The position numbers were made by a program, and so were the translations under genes. A DNA stretch of 64,000 nucleotides from Leptasterias polaris (lineage: Eukaryota > Echinodermata > Asteroidea > Forcipulatida > Asteriidae), in contig JAZGTN010000215.1 of the NCBI GenBank assembly GCA_037783415.1, forward strand, positions 310,001-374,000, given 5' to 3'. Position 1 is the first letter of the stretch. Each line of letters begins with the position of its first letter. The notes beneath the pieces are model-generated. The model had not been told where the DNA came from and did no database searches. It saw only the letters and a list, made by a program, of their open reading frames with translations. Shown here one piece after another: positions 1 to 10,874 of this stretch.

Positions 1-190
1 TTATAAAATATACATTCATAACATTATTTGTTTACTTTATTAGTTGATCAGAGATATTTAAATTAGGGAAGGTTTTTTTCTAACAGCTTTAAAATATAGG
101 GACTATGTATCGCAGTTCCTAAAATTGACATGGTGGTTAGGGAGAAGATTAGTAGTGGCTCAACACTGAGAAAGAGTGTGTACTATTTAC

Positions 191-294
191 CATGACTTGT
201 TTCTTGTGGTGTAGCATCTACAGCTTGCCAGCCTCCATAGCCTTCTTCAAGGTCTGGCCGCGCCATCCAACAATCATTCCACACATGAAAATTC
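191..294 (-). CDS. Transglutaminase exon 8 (catalytic His and Asp)
   Basis: Residues 379-413 plus one base; the last exon inside the window. It contains [16 protein letters not shown] with catalytic His382 (codon 287-285) and [12 protein letters not shown] with catalytic Asp405 (codon 218-216). Cys-to-His spacing is 59 and His-to-Asp 23, identical to factor XIII A. The acceptor is TTTTAG and the donor CATG|GTAAAT. Downstream exons (Ca-binding loops and two beta-barrels) should lie beyond the left edge. Confidence 0.95.
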
Positions 295-419
295 CTAAAA
301 AGGTGAAATATACATTAGTTGCTTAACATTGATAAAAACAACTGCTGGTATGACATAAAAACCATACACACTAAATATATGTATAACTGTTTTTGTGGAT
401 AGTTAAAATCTAGTTATTT

Positions 420-1500
420 TTTAATGGTCTGACAAAAAAACCAGGCAGACTCTTGTCTCAAAGGCTAAATGAAAACACGTACAAAAACTAGAAATGTAGT
501 GTTTGTAAAATTACGAACACTAGGTGTTTGTGTTTTCGTGTGTCATTATGATGTTCCCAAAGCCCATTTCATTTCGGATCATAAGTTTGAATCTTTTTTG
601 ATTTATGCAACGTGTTTATAAAACAGGTTTTCCTAAAAAAAAAAATTGTCACTAGAAGAGACGTAGTCCTAATTGTGGATCATAATGTTTTCGAATCACA
701 AAACGAGGCCTGGGAATATTTATTTTCACTTCCACTTCTGGTTTCGACCGGAAGTAAAGGTCACACGGGTCACACTTTGTGTTAAGAGTTCAAGGTCAAG
801 TGGAGCCACACTCTGTGTAGCCTTTGTGAAGTTGTTAATTAATTTTCCAATGTGTGGTTCAGGAGTTATGATTTTTTCCGTTACTAAATGTCAACTTCCA
901 GTTTCAACAGGCTGATGAATTGTAAATGACAAAAATCCAATGTCTGGTTCGGGAGTTACAGTATGATTTTTTCAAATACTAAGCTTTGATTTTATAAAAT
1001 ATTAGTTGTAAAAAATAATTGGATGACGACATCATGACATCACTTCATTTTTCATTAGCCTTGGTCGTTGTCTAACAGTATATCAAGTTTCAACTCAGTC
1101 GGCCGTTTGGTTTAGTAGATACACGGCTTCAAAAGGTGCACCTTTAGGGCCTTACCACGTGCCACATGATGATGCCACCGTACTACGACTCCACAAATAT
1201 GTTGTCTGCATAAATGTCATTATGTTTACCAGTTTTGAAAAGATTCTCATAATTTTTGCCACGGATATCTAGTAAAAGTGTGTTTTAAACTGTTTTCAAC
1301 CTGCCGCTAGAGGGCGCTTTTGAATTGTGTGACGTCACCGGTCCTACATGTACATGTATTTTTTTCAAACCAGACACTTGCCAGATAACAACATTGTTAA
1401 AAACAACTTTAAACAAGAAAAAGTAGTGTTTGGTAAACACAAATGCCCTGCAAGCTAGTCTGTTTCTTGACGTTTGACCTAGGTGGTCCAAAAACAATAG
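420..1500. repeat. Dispersed repeat copy, TGACGTCA/CTCF-like family
   Basis: Shares with copies at 2.7-10, 24, 31-32 and 54/60 kb an ACTTCCGG...CCGGAAGT block, the phrase for a variable tail after GTTCGGGAGTTAT, a TTTGATTTACTG segment, and a CTGCCGCTAGAGGGCGCT motif at 1301-1317. A small hairpin (TAGTGTTTGT...ACGAACACTA, 496-523) is present. No coding potential is seen. Confidence 0.75.
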
Positions 1501-2300
1501 GCTTCTAGATCCTAAAACCAATCCGAACGCCAGTTTAGAGTTTATATGCCAAGTCTATCTGAAAATATCACTGGGACCTTGCCAAGTCCTTCTAGAGTTA
1601 TCGCACAAGCAAAATGTCTTGGTTTTAGCCAAAATGACCTTGACAATTAATCCAGGAGTCCAAAAACAATAGGCTTCTTGGGGATCCCAAGACCAATCCA
1701 CAAACCAAGTTTGGAGTTGATATGACAAGTATTTATCAAACAATTGCTCAAACATAATTTCTTTTGTTTTAGCCACAGTAACCTTGACATTTGGCCTAGG
1801 GTCCAAAAGCAATAGGCTTCTTGGGGATCCCGAGACCAATCCACAAACCAAGTTTGGAGTTGATATGACAAGTACTTCTCGAGGTATTGCTCAGACAACA
1901 TTTCTTTTGTTTTAGCCATAATGAGCTTGACATTTGGCCTCGGGTCCAAAAGCAATAGGCTTCTTGGGGATTCCAAGACCAATCCACAAACCAAGTTTTG
2001 AGTTGATATGACAAGTACTTCTCGAGGTACAGGTATTGCTCAGACAACATTTCTTTTGTTTTAGCCATAATGAGCTTGACATTTGGCCTCGGGTCCAAAA
2101 GCAATAGGCTTCTTGGGGATCCCAAGACCAATTCACAAACCAAGTTTTGAGTTGATATGACAAGTACTTCTCGAGGTATTGCTCAGACAACATTTCTTTT
2201 GTTTTAGCCATATTGACCTTGACAATTTATCCAGTAGTCCAAAAACAATAGGCGTCTGGGGAATCCCAGGACCAATCCACAGTTTTGAGTTGGCATTTGA
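1441..2300. repeat. Minisatellite, 143-149 bp unit, six partial to full copies
   Basis: The phrase CAATAGGCTTC recurs at 1495, 1667, 1810, 1953, 2102 and 2246 (spacings 172, 143, 143, 149, 144). Each unit also carries GACCAATCCACAAACCAAG and TTTCTTTTGTTTTAGCC. The central three copies are nearly identical, so amplification is recent. Overlapping open frames on the minus strand come from unit lengths near a multiple of three and are not genes. Confidence 0.9.
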
Positions 2301-2319
2301 GTCCTTCTTGAGTTATAAT

Positions 2320-2625
2320 TTGCACGCACACACACACGTGTGTAAATACCGGCAATCGTGGACCCTCCTTTGTTCAACTCTTTGTGATAGCAACCGTGGA
2401 CCACAATGCTTTCCTTTGTGATAGCAACCGTGGACCTATTGTCCCTTTTGTTATAGGTGTACGGTTTGAATGTGGATACCTACCCAGTCCCACACACACA
2501 TTACTTCTTGAGTTGTAATCTGCACGCACGCACACCCAAACACACCCAACACAACCCATACAACCATGCACGAATACACACGCACGAATACACACACACC
2601 CACGCACACACGGAAGGACATGTCG
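2320..2625. repeat. CA/CACACG-rich simple repeats with short local duplications
   Basis: Imperfect CACACA and CACGCA runs at 2323-2340 and 2520-2612, with the phrase TGTGATAGCAACCGTGGACC at about 2382-2402 and again at 2417-2437. It is low complexity, with no gene. Confidence 0.7.
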
Positions 2626-4016
2626 GAAACAGTATGCCCCTTCGGTGGCTTCGCCACCGCGGGGCATAAGAAATTGCAAGGCACTTCCGGTTTCGACCAG
2701 AAGTAGAGGTCATGTGAGGTCACGCCCCCCCCAAAAAATAAGGACCTTGATATGACCGTAGTATTAATCCGTCAGAAAGCAACCGCTGGCCTCTTATTTG
2801 TGATAATTGTTACAGATTTTCAAACATAAAAACTAATCATTATTGCATTTGTGCACAAATGCAGAGTGTGCACAAATGCAGAGCTGTTTCAAATATAATA
2901 TTTTCAAATTACTCATCTGAATATGAAATCCTTATAGTGTGTACATAATCAAATGAATAATACATAACTAATGCCTTGTGAGATCGAATTCATTGTCTAT
3001 ATATCTTGTAAAACTGTACCTTTAAGGTAACATACACTGTAACCTGACAAATGATGACGTCAATTTTTTTTGAAGCAGTTAAGACGTATCGAGCCTGTTT
3101 AAAAAAGAATTTGGATTAAAGCATGTTCCGTTAGCAATTTCCGACTTAAAGGGGGAAAAAAATAAACAAATCATAACAAATCGTGTGATGAAGTCATCAT
3201 GACGTCATTACCAGTTTAACAGGAACTTGCCATTATCTAACGACTTGCCAAGTTTCAACGTAATCAGACCTATACTTTTGGAGATACGACTTCAAAAAGT
3301 GCACCTGTAATGTCACGTCACGTTACCCCCGATAACGTAATCAATCTAAAACTTCACACATATGTTGGCTGCCTGACGTTTATCATGTGTATCAATTTTG
3401 AAGCGATTACAAAAATCTTCGCCACACACATCTTCTCAAAGTGCATTTTGAACAGTTTTCCAACTGCCACTAGAGGGCGCTCTTTAATATTATTACGTCA
3501 TTGGTCATTATTACGTCATACATTGTATCTAAAGTAGCGTATGTGCATTTTTGTTTAAGCAAACTGATTGAACTGAACTGAAATTATTGGTTTTTTTTTT
3601 TGAAAGTACATCTTAGCCGCACACTAACATCGTTAAAAGCAACTTCATAACTTTTGTCACTTTTGAATTACGAGGGCACTTCCGGTTTCGACCGGAAGTA
3701 GAGGTCACGCACACTGAATAAAATGAAGACCTAATTTATCCCTATCCAATCCCACAAACAGAAACCTACGGTCTCTTGTGGCTGATTTGATACAGATTTT
3801 CAAATATTTAAAATAGAAACCTTTAAGATGACGTCACGTGATAGGTGATGACGTCATCATGACGAATTTGTTTTAGGACCTTCCTTGCACCAATGCCTTT
3901 CATCACTGAAAGTTTCATTGCAATTGCTCTTTAGGAACTATGCAAAAGGCCGCTTAGAACGAATTGTGCGTTATTTCAATGACTTCCGGAAATCTGAAAC
4001 AGACAAATAAAAAAAA

Positions 4017-4135
4017 CAATAGCTGTTTCGCTGCGCTTCGCTTCGCTGCGCTTCGCTGCGAAACAGCTAACAATAAAAACAAAAACTCTTAGTAAACAAT
4101 AGCTGTTTTGCTGCGCTTGCTGCGAAACAGCAAAA
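4017..4135. repeat. Hairpin cassette, AGCTGTTTCGC stem (2 copies)
   Basis: Perfect or near-perfect inverted repeats at 4021-4068 and 4101-4131. The stem is GCTGTTTCGCTGCG against CGCAGCGAAACAGC, with a short CTTCGC-type loop that is itself repeated. They are separated by A-rich linkers containing AAAAACAAAAACTC. Confidence 0.85.
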
Positions 4136-6365
4136 AAAACAAAAAACAACTAGACATTATTGCATTTGTGAACAAATGCAAAGCTGTTTCGCTAATAATA
4201 TTTTCAAAGTGAATATGAAAGGTTGTAGTGTGTACATGTACATAATCAAGTTAATATTACAATATTTAATGCCTTGTGAGATCGAATTCATTGTCTATAT
4301 ATATCTTGTAAAACTGTACCTTTAAGGTAATATAACCTGACAAATGATGACGTCATGATGACGTCAATTTTTTTTCGAAGCAGTTATGACGTATCAAGCC
4401 TGTTTAAAAAAGAATTTGGATTAAAGCATGTTCCGTTAGCAATTTCTGACTTAAAGGGGCAAAAAATGAAAAAATCATAACAAATCGTGTGATGACGTCA
4501 TCATGACGTCATTACAAGTTTGACAGGAACTTGCCATTATCTAACGACTTGCCAAGTTTCAACGTGATCAGACCTATACTTTTGGAGATATACGACTTCA
4601 AAAAGTGCACCTTTAATGTCACGTCACGTGACCCCTGATGACGTAATCAATCTAAAACTTCATACATATGTTGGCTGCCTGACGGTCATCATGTGTATCA
4701 ATTTTGAAGCGATTACACAAAACTTCGCAACACACATCTTCTCAAAGTGCATTTTGAACAGTTTTCCAACTGCCACTAGAGGGCGCTCTTTAATATTATT
4801 ACGTCATTGGTATTTTTTTTTGAAAGTACATCTTAGCCGCACACTAACATCGTTAAAAGCAACTTCATAACTTTTGTCACTTTTGAATTACGAGGGCACT
4901 TCCGGTTTTTACCGGTTTCGACCGGAAGTAGAGGTCGCGTGAGGTCACGCACACTGAATAAAATGAAGACCTAATTTATCCCTACCCAATCCCATATACA
5001 GAAACCTACGGTCTCTTGTGGCTGATTTGATATAGATTTTCAAATATTTAAAATAGAAACCTTTAAGATGACGTCACGTGACAGGTGATGACGTCATCAT
5101 GACGAATTTGTTTTAGGACCTTCCTTGCACCAATGCCTTTCATCACTGAAAGTTTCATTGCAATTGCTCTTTAGGAACTATGCAAAAGGCCGCTTAGAAC
5201 GAATTGTGCGTTATTTCAATGACTTCCGGAAGTCTGAAACAGACAAATTATAAAAACTAGAGCTCAATTGCATTTGTGAACAAATGCAAAGCTGTTTCGC
5301 TAATAATATTTTCAAATTACTCAAGCGAATATGAAAGTTTGTTGTGTGTACATAATCAAGTTAATAAATACAATATTGAATGCCTTGTGAGATCCAATTC
5401 ATTGTCTATATATCTTGTAAAACTCTACCTTTAATTTAATATAACATGGCGAATGATGACGTCATGATGACGTCAATTATTTTTCGAATCAGTTATGACA
5501 TATCAAGCCTCTTTAAAAAAGAATTTGGATTAAAGCATGTTCCGTTAGCAATTTCTGACTTAAAGGGGCAAAAAATGAAAAAATCATAACAAATCTCGTG
5601 ATGACGTCATCATGACGTCATTACAAGTTTGACAGGAACTGGCCATTATCTCACGACTTGCCAAGTTTCAACGTGATCAGACCTATACTTTTGGAGATAT
5701 ACGACTTCAAAAAGTGCACCTTTAATGTCACGTCACGTGACCCCTGATGACGTAATCAATCTAAAACTTCGCACATATGTTGGCTGCCTGACGTTTATCA
5801 TGTGTATCAATTTTGAAGCGATTACACAAAACTTCGCAACACACATCTTCTCAAAGTGCATTTTGAACAGTTTTCCAACTGCCGCTAGAGGGCGCTCTTG
5901 TGTATCGTGACGTCATCGGTATTTTTTTTGAACTGCACACTATTGCCGGACACTAACATCGTTGAAAGCATTTTCATAACATTTAGCACTTTTGAATTAC
6001 GAAGGCACTTCCGGTTTCGACCGGAAGTAGAGGTCGCGTGAGGTCACGCACACTGAATAAAATGAAGACCTAATTTATCCCTACCCAACCCCACAAACAG
6101 AAACCTACGGTCTCTTGTGGCTGATTTGATATAGATTTTCAAATAGTTAAAATATAAACCTTTAAGATGACGTCACGTGACAGGTGATGACGTCATCATG
6201 ACGAATTTGTTTTAGGACCTTCCTTGCACCAATGCCTTTCATCACTGAAAGTTTCATTGCAATTGCTTATCGGGAACTATGAAAAAAGGTGCTTGGAACG
6301 AATTGTGCGTTATTTCAATGACTTCCGGAAGTCTGAAAAATAAAAATTAAAACTAACACAAAAAC

Positions 6366-6600
6366 AATAGCTGTTTCGCTGCGCTTGCTGCGAAACAGCT
6401 AAAAATAAAAACAAAAACTAACACAAAAACAATAGCTGTTTCGCTGCGCTTGCTGCGAAACAGCTAATAAAAACAAAAACTCTAACAAAAACAATAGCTG
6501 TTTCGCTGCGCTTCGCTGCGAAACAGCTAACAATAAAAACAAAAACTCTTAGTAAAACAATAGCTGTTTCGCTGCGCTTGCTGCGAAACAGCTAAAAAAA
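6366..6600. repeat. Hairpin cassette array, AGCTGTTTCGC stem (4 copies)
   Basis: Four consecutive hairpins at 6369-6400, 6434-6465, 6495-6528 and 6562-6593. Each is AGCTGTTTCGCTGCGC-loop-GCGAAACAGCT, spaced by AAAAACAAAAACT-like linkers of about 30 nt. Further members lie at 7734-7765 (one mismatch) and a half copy at 7794-7807. Confidence 0.88.
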
Positions 6601-7814
6601 ACAAAAACAACTAGACATTATTGCATTTGTGAACAAATGCAAAGCTGTTTCGCTAATAATATTTTCAAAGTGAATATGAAAGGTTGTAGTGTGTACATAA
6701 TCAAGTTAATATTACAATATTTAATGCCTTGTGAGATCGAATTCATTGTCTATATATCTTGTAAAACTGTACCTTTAAGGTAATATAACCTGACAAATGA
6801 TGACGTCATGATGACGTCAATTTTTTTTCGAAGCAGTTATGACGTATCAAGCCTGTTTAAAAAAGAATTTGGATTAAAGCATGTTCCGTTAGCAATTTCT
6901 GACTTAAAGGGGCAAAAAATGAAAAAATCATAACAAATCGTGTGATGACGTCATCATGACGTCATTACAAGTTTGACAGGAACTTGCCATTATCTAACGA
7001 CTTGCCAAGTTTCAACGTGATCAGACCTATACTTTTGGAGATATACGACTTCAAAAAGTGCACCTTTAATGTCACGTCACGTGACCCCTGATGACGTAAT
7101 CAATCTAAAACTTCATACATATGTTGGCTGCCTGACAGTCATCATGTGTATCAATTTTGAAGCGATTACACAAAACTTCGCAACACACATCTTCTCAAAG
7201 TGCATTTTGAACAGTTTTCCAACTGCCGCTAGAGGGCGCTCTTGTGTATCGTGACGTCATCGGTATTTTTTTTGAACTGCACACTATTGCCGGACACTAA
7301 CATCGTTGAAAGCATTTTCATAACATTTAGCACTTTTGAATTACGAAGGCACTTCCGGTTTCGACCGGAAGTAGAGGTCGCGTGAGGTCACGCACACTGA
7401 ATAAAATGAAGACCTAATTTATCCCTACCCAATCCCACATACAGAAACCTACGGTCTCTTGTGGCTGATTTGATATAGATTTTCAAATATTTAAAATAGA
7501 AACCTTTAAGATGACGTCACGTGACAGGTGATGACGTCATCATGACGAATTTGTTTTAGGACCTTCCTTGCCCCAATGCCTTTCATCACTGAAAGTTTCA
7601 TTGCAATTGCTCTTTAGGAACTATGCAAAAGACCGCTTAGAACGAATTGTGCGTTATTTCAATGACTTCCGGAAGTCTGAAACAGACAAATTAAAAAAAA
7701 AACAATAAAAACAAAAACTCTAACAAAAACAATAGCTGTTTCACTGCGCTTGCTGCGAAATAGCTAACAACAATAAAAACTCTTAGTAAAACAATAGCTG
7801 TTTCGCAAACAAAA

Positions 7815-10060
7815 AAAACTAGACTTATAGTGTTTGTGAAAACAAACACTAGGTGTTCGGGTATTGCTGGGGTCATTGTTGTGTCAAAGCGTGAGCTATT
7901 TCATTAAGTTGAAGTTTGGTACTATTACTGTTCAGTGGTGTGCTAACAAGCTTCACACTTTAGCAAAAGTCTTAAAAAGCACACGATCAAAAGCCTGACA
8001 TTTGATTGTTAGCGAGGTTTGCATGAACGGCTGTTTTAGAGACTAACAAAGCATAATGCCAAAATCAGATTGCGTGAACCTTGAACAGAGACTAGGCTAC
8101 AAGCATGTTTGACGGACTTTGAACCTTGCAGTTAATTCAATGGAGCGAGCAGCAGCTCACCGTTTAACTGGTTTAGATCACGTATATACATTGGACTAAA
8201 GCTTGCTTTTTACTCAAGATACGTAATAATTGGTCAAATTTCAAAAATTTGTAAAAATTGTTGTGATAAAGTCATCATGTCGTCACTTTAGATTTACGTA
8301 GTCATTATCATTGTCTATCTATATGCAAAGTTTTAACTCAGTCAAACGTTTGGTTTTTGAGATGCAAGGCTTCAAAAAGTAAAACTTAAAGGCAATACCA
8401 CGTGACACATGATGAAGTTATCAATCTGAAACTCCACACATATGTTGTATGTATAAAGGTCATTATGTACACCAATTTTGAAACAATTGTCATAAACTTC
8501 ACCACAGACATCTAGTAAAAGTGTATTTTGGTCTGTTTTAAACCTGCCGCTAGAGGGCGCTTTTAGATGTTATGACGTCACCGGTCCAATTTTTGTAAAC
8601 CAGACCCTTGCTGGATTATAACATCGTTGAAAACACCTTGAAAACAATTGCCACTTTTAAATTACAAGGCACTTTCACGTTTCGACCGGAAGTAGAGGTC
8701 ATGTCATGTCATGTCCGGTGATGTATAGATTATAAAAATCCATTCAGTAGTTAATGAGTTATAATTTTTTGAAGTATTAAACTTTGATTTACTGTATTTC
8801 GACACCTGGTGACGTAATCATTACGTCACAACTTACTCGACATGTCCTAGTTATACTCATGCAAAGTTTCAAGTTCATCAACGGTTTGCAACTATGCGAT
8901 TGCAACTGAGCTATTATTGGACTACCGTCGAACGACATAGATATGCGAGTCGTCATTCGTCGCGGAGCCAGTATTTATTGAATGACCATTAATTTGATAT
9001 TGCGCCACCATGGATGTGAAACGGACTTTTCGTTTCAGACTAAATGTGGGCTATAAACAGTCTTCTTAGACTTTGAACCTTTGGAACAATGGAGCGGAAC
9101 AGCCAGCTGCGTGCTTGTGCGAATTAATACTAACGGAATGTTCAACTTATATTTTGAAATTGAAGTCAATGTCAAATGGGGTCACTCTTTGTGTAGTGTT
9201 GTTGGGTTTTAAAAGACCTGTCCTATGATGTTTAGATTGTACAAATCCATTGTGTAGTACTTGAGTTATGAATTTGTCAAAAGCCTGACAATTGATTGTT
9301 AGCAAGGTATGCACGGACGGCTGTTTTAGAGACTATTAAAGCAAAACGCCAAAATCAGGTTGCGCGAACCTTGAACAGAGACTAGACTACAAGCAAGTTT
9401 GATGGACTTTGAACCTTGCGGTTGATTCAATGCGGCGAGCAGCCGGTCACCGTTTAGGTCGCGTATTGTGTGTGTAATCAGTGCAGTTATTTTCCCGCGG
9501 TTTGACAGCGGTCCAATGTTAACCCGATTTCAACAATAAGTGAAGTTAAAAATGTAACATTTCTGAGGAAAAGTTTGAAAAGGCTCAAGGACCTACAGTC
9601 TGATATAAAAATTGTCCGTAGTGTGTGTGTAAAAAGTAGGCCCCCCTATGAATATTTCTTAAAATATGAATTTTAAAATTTTCAACTTCCGGTTTGAACA
9701 AGAATTCGAGTTCAAACCGTATTAGAGTCAGTGTAGTATTTGCTACATTTTTCAAGACCTCTCCGATGATGTATAGATTGTCATAATAGCTTATGTACTT
9801 CTTGAGTTATGAACTTTTGAAGTATTAAACTTTGATTTACTGTATCTCAACACCTGATGACGTCATTACATGTATGACGTCACAACTACTTGATGGAGGT
9901 TTTATCAAGGTCCTAACATGGTGTAAATTTGGAGTTGATCTGATAAACAGAAATCAATATTTTTGCCGGGAAAGTGTTTTTTTGAAGAATTACACCAAGG
10001 CAAACTTTGACCTTTCGTTACGACCGGAAGTAAAGGTCATGTGAATTTGGCGTTAACTTT
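7815..10060. repeat. Diverged dispersed-repeat copies (two or three fused)
   Basis: Contains the CTGCCGCTAGAGGGCGCT motif (8544-8561), CCGGAAGTAGAGGTCATG, the uninterrupted segment 8716-8810 that matches the flanks of the 54.3 kb transposon, and two copies of a block with GACTTTGAACCTT and GGAGCGA (8100-8150, 9395-9435; a third near 9055-9090). No gene is seen in this stretch. Confidence 0.7.
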
Positions 10061-10640
10061 TCAAATGTTGCCCGTGTCTTGATCTATCATATGCACAAAT
10101 ATGAATACTGTAGCTTTAATATTCAGAGACATAATTTTCAACTTCCGGTTTGAACAAGAATTCGAGGTCATTTTTTGAACTTAAATGGCTTGTAATCTGA
10201 CACCCGATGACATAATCGTGACGTCACAACTTACTCAGCTTCTGCTAGTTATGTTCTAACTTCACCTGAAGTTTCAAGTTGATCAACGATTTGCAAGTAT
10301 GCGTTTGCTTGCGGACAAAGCTCAGGGAGAAGAATTCGAAAAACAAAGAAGAAAAAAACCGAACAAAACCAAAGAGTTGTTCGGGCGCAAGGCCCGAACA
10401 CCTAAAAACTTTAACGAAAACAAGAGCTGTTTCGCTGCGCAGCGAAACAGCTAATTAAACCTTGTAATTCGACACCTGATGACGTCATTATGACATCACT
10501 CCAGTGGTGTCTTCTACAAGTAAAGATCTAACTATATGTGAGGTATGAAGGTTGTGTGAGCTTGAGAAGTGTGCATTTTTTCGCGGACAATCGCGGGGGA
10601 AAAGGAGAAAAAGAAGAAGTATTAAAATTTAAAAAACATA
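10060..10640. repeat. Dispersed-repeat 3' ends with hairpins
   Basis: Two repeat ends. One ends in hairpins at 10377-10403 (TGTTCGGGC...GCCCGAACA) and 10423-10452 (AGCTGTTTCGCTGCGC...). The other has CACCTGATGACGTCATTATG, then a GAAGAAGAAGTATTAAAA tail near 10605-10630, as in copies at 31.4 kb (reversed) and 60.1 kb. Confidence 0.75.
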
Positions 10641-10874
10641 ATAAAAACAAGAGGTGTTCTGGGCGGATTGCCTATAACACATAAAAAGTACAAAAGAGTA
10701 GCAGTCAGGAGACACAGTGAACAGAAAAGAGCAGTGAGTTGAGAGAATAGACAGAAGGTGGACAAAGAAAAATAACCAGGCAGAAGACATTACGGGACTG
10801 CCCCATTCGGGAAAATTACCAAAGCCACACATAATTTTTGTGAAAATAGAATTAGCTGGTGCAAACTGTTTACC

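Larger units (their letters stand above)
2770..7850. repeat. Four tandem 1.1-1.34 kb repeat units
   Basis: The same segment starting near ATGTCACGTCACGTNACCCC occurs at 3310, 4616, 5725 and 7069, spacings 1306, 1109 and 1344 bp. Each unit has a TGCATTTGTGAACAAATGCA hairpin, paired TGATGACGTCATCATGACGT palindromes, a CTGCC(A/G)CTAGAGGGCGCT motif, a CCGGAAGT inverted pair and a hairpin cassette at its end. Length differences come mainly from the number of AGCTGTTTCGC hairpins. The short frame (MSRHVTPDDVINLKL...) open in each unit has no recognisable domain and ends at different places, so I do not call it a gene. Confidence 0.9.

Noticed and set aside
1555..2211. Overlapping minus-strand frames rich in SPRSLLLLDP and AKTKEM as a repeat protein
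   Set aside because: They arise in several frames from a 143-149 bp minisatellite; unit length is not a constant multiple of three.
4017..6600. CRISPR-like array of regularly spaced palindromes
   Set aside because: The sequence is clearly eukaryotic, and spacers are A-rich linkers rather than unique; these are hairpin ends of repeats.
3310..7254. Repeated open frame MSRHVTPDD... in each tandem unit as a gene family
   Set aside because: It tracks the non-coding repeat, changes its end between units through indels, covers palindromes and has no domain.
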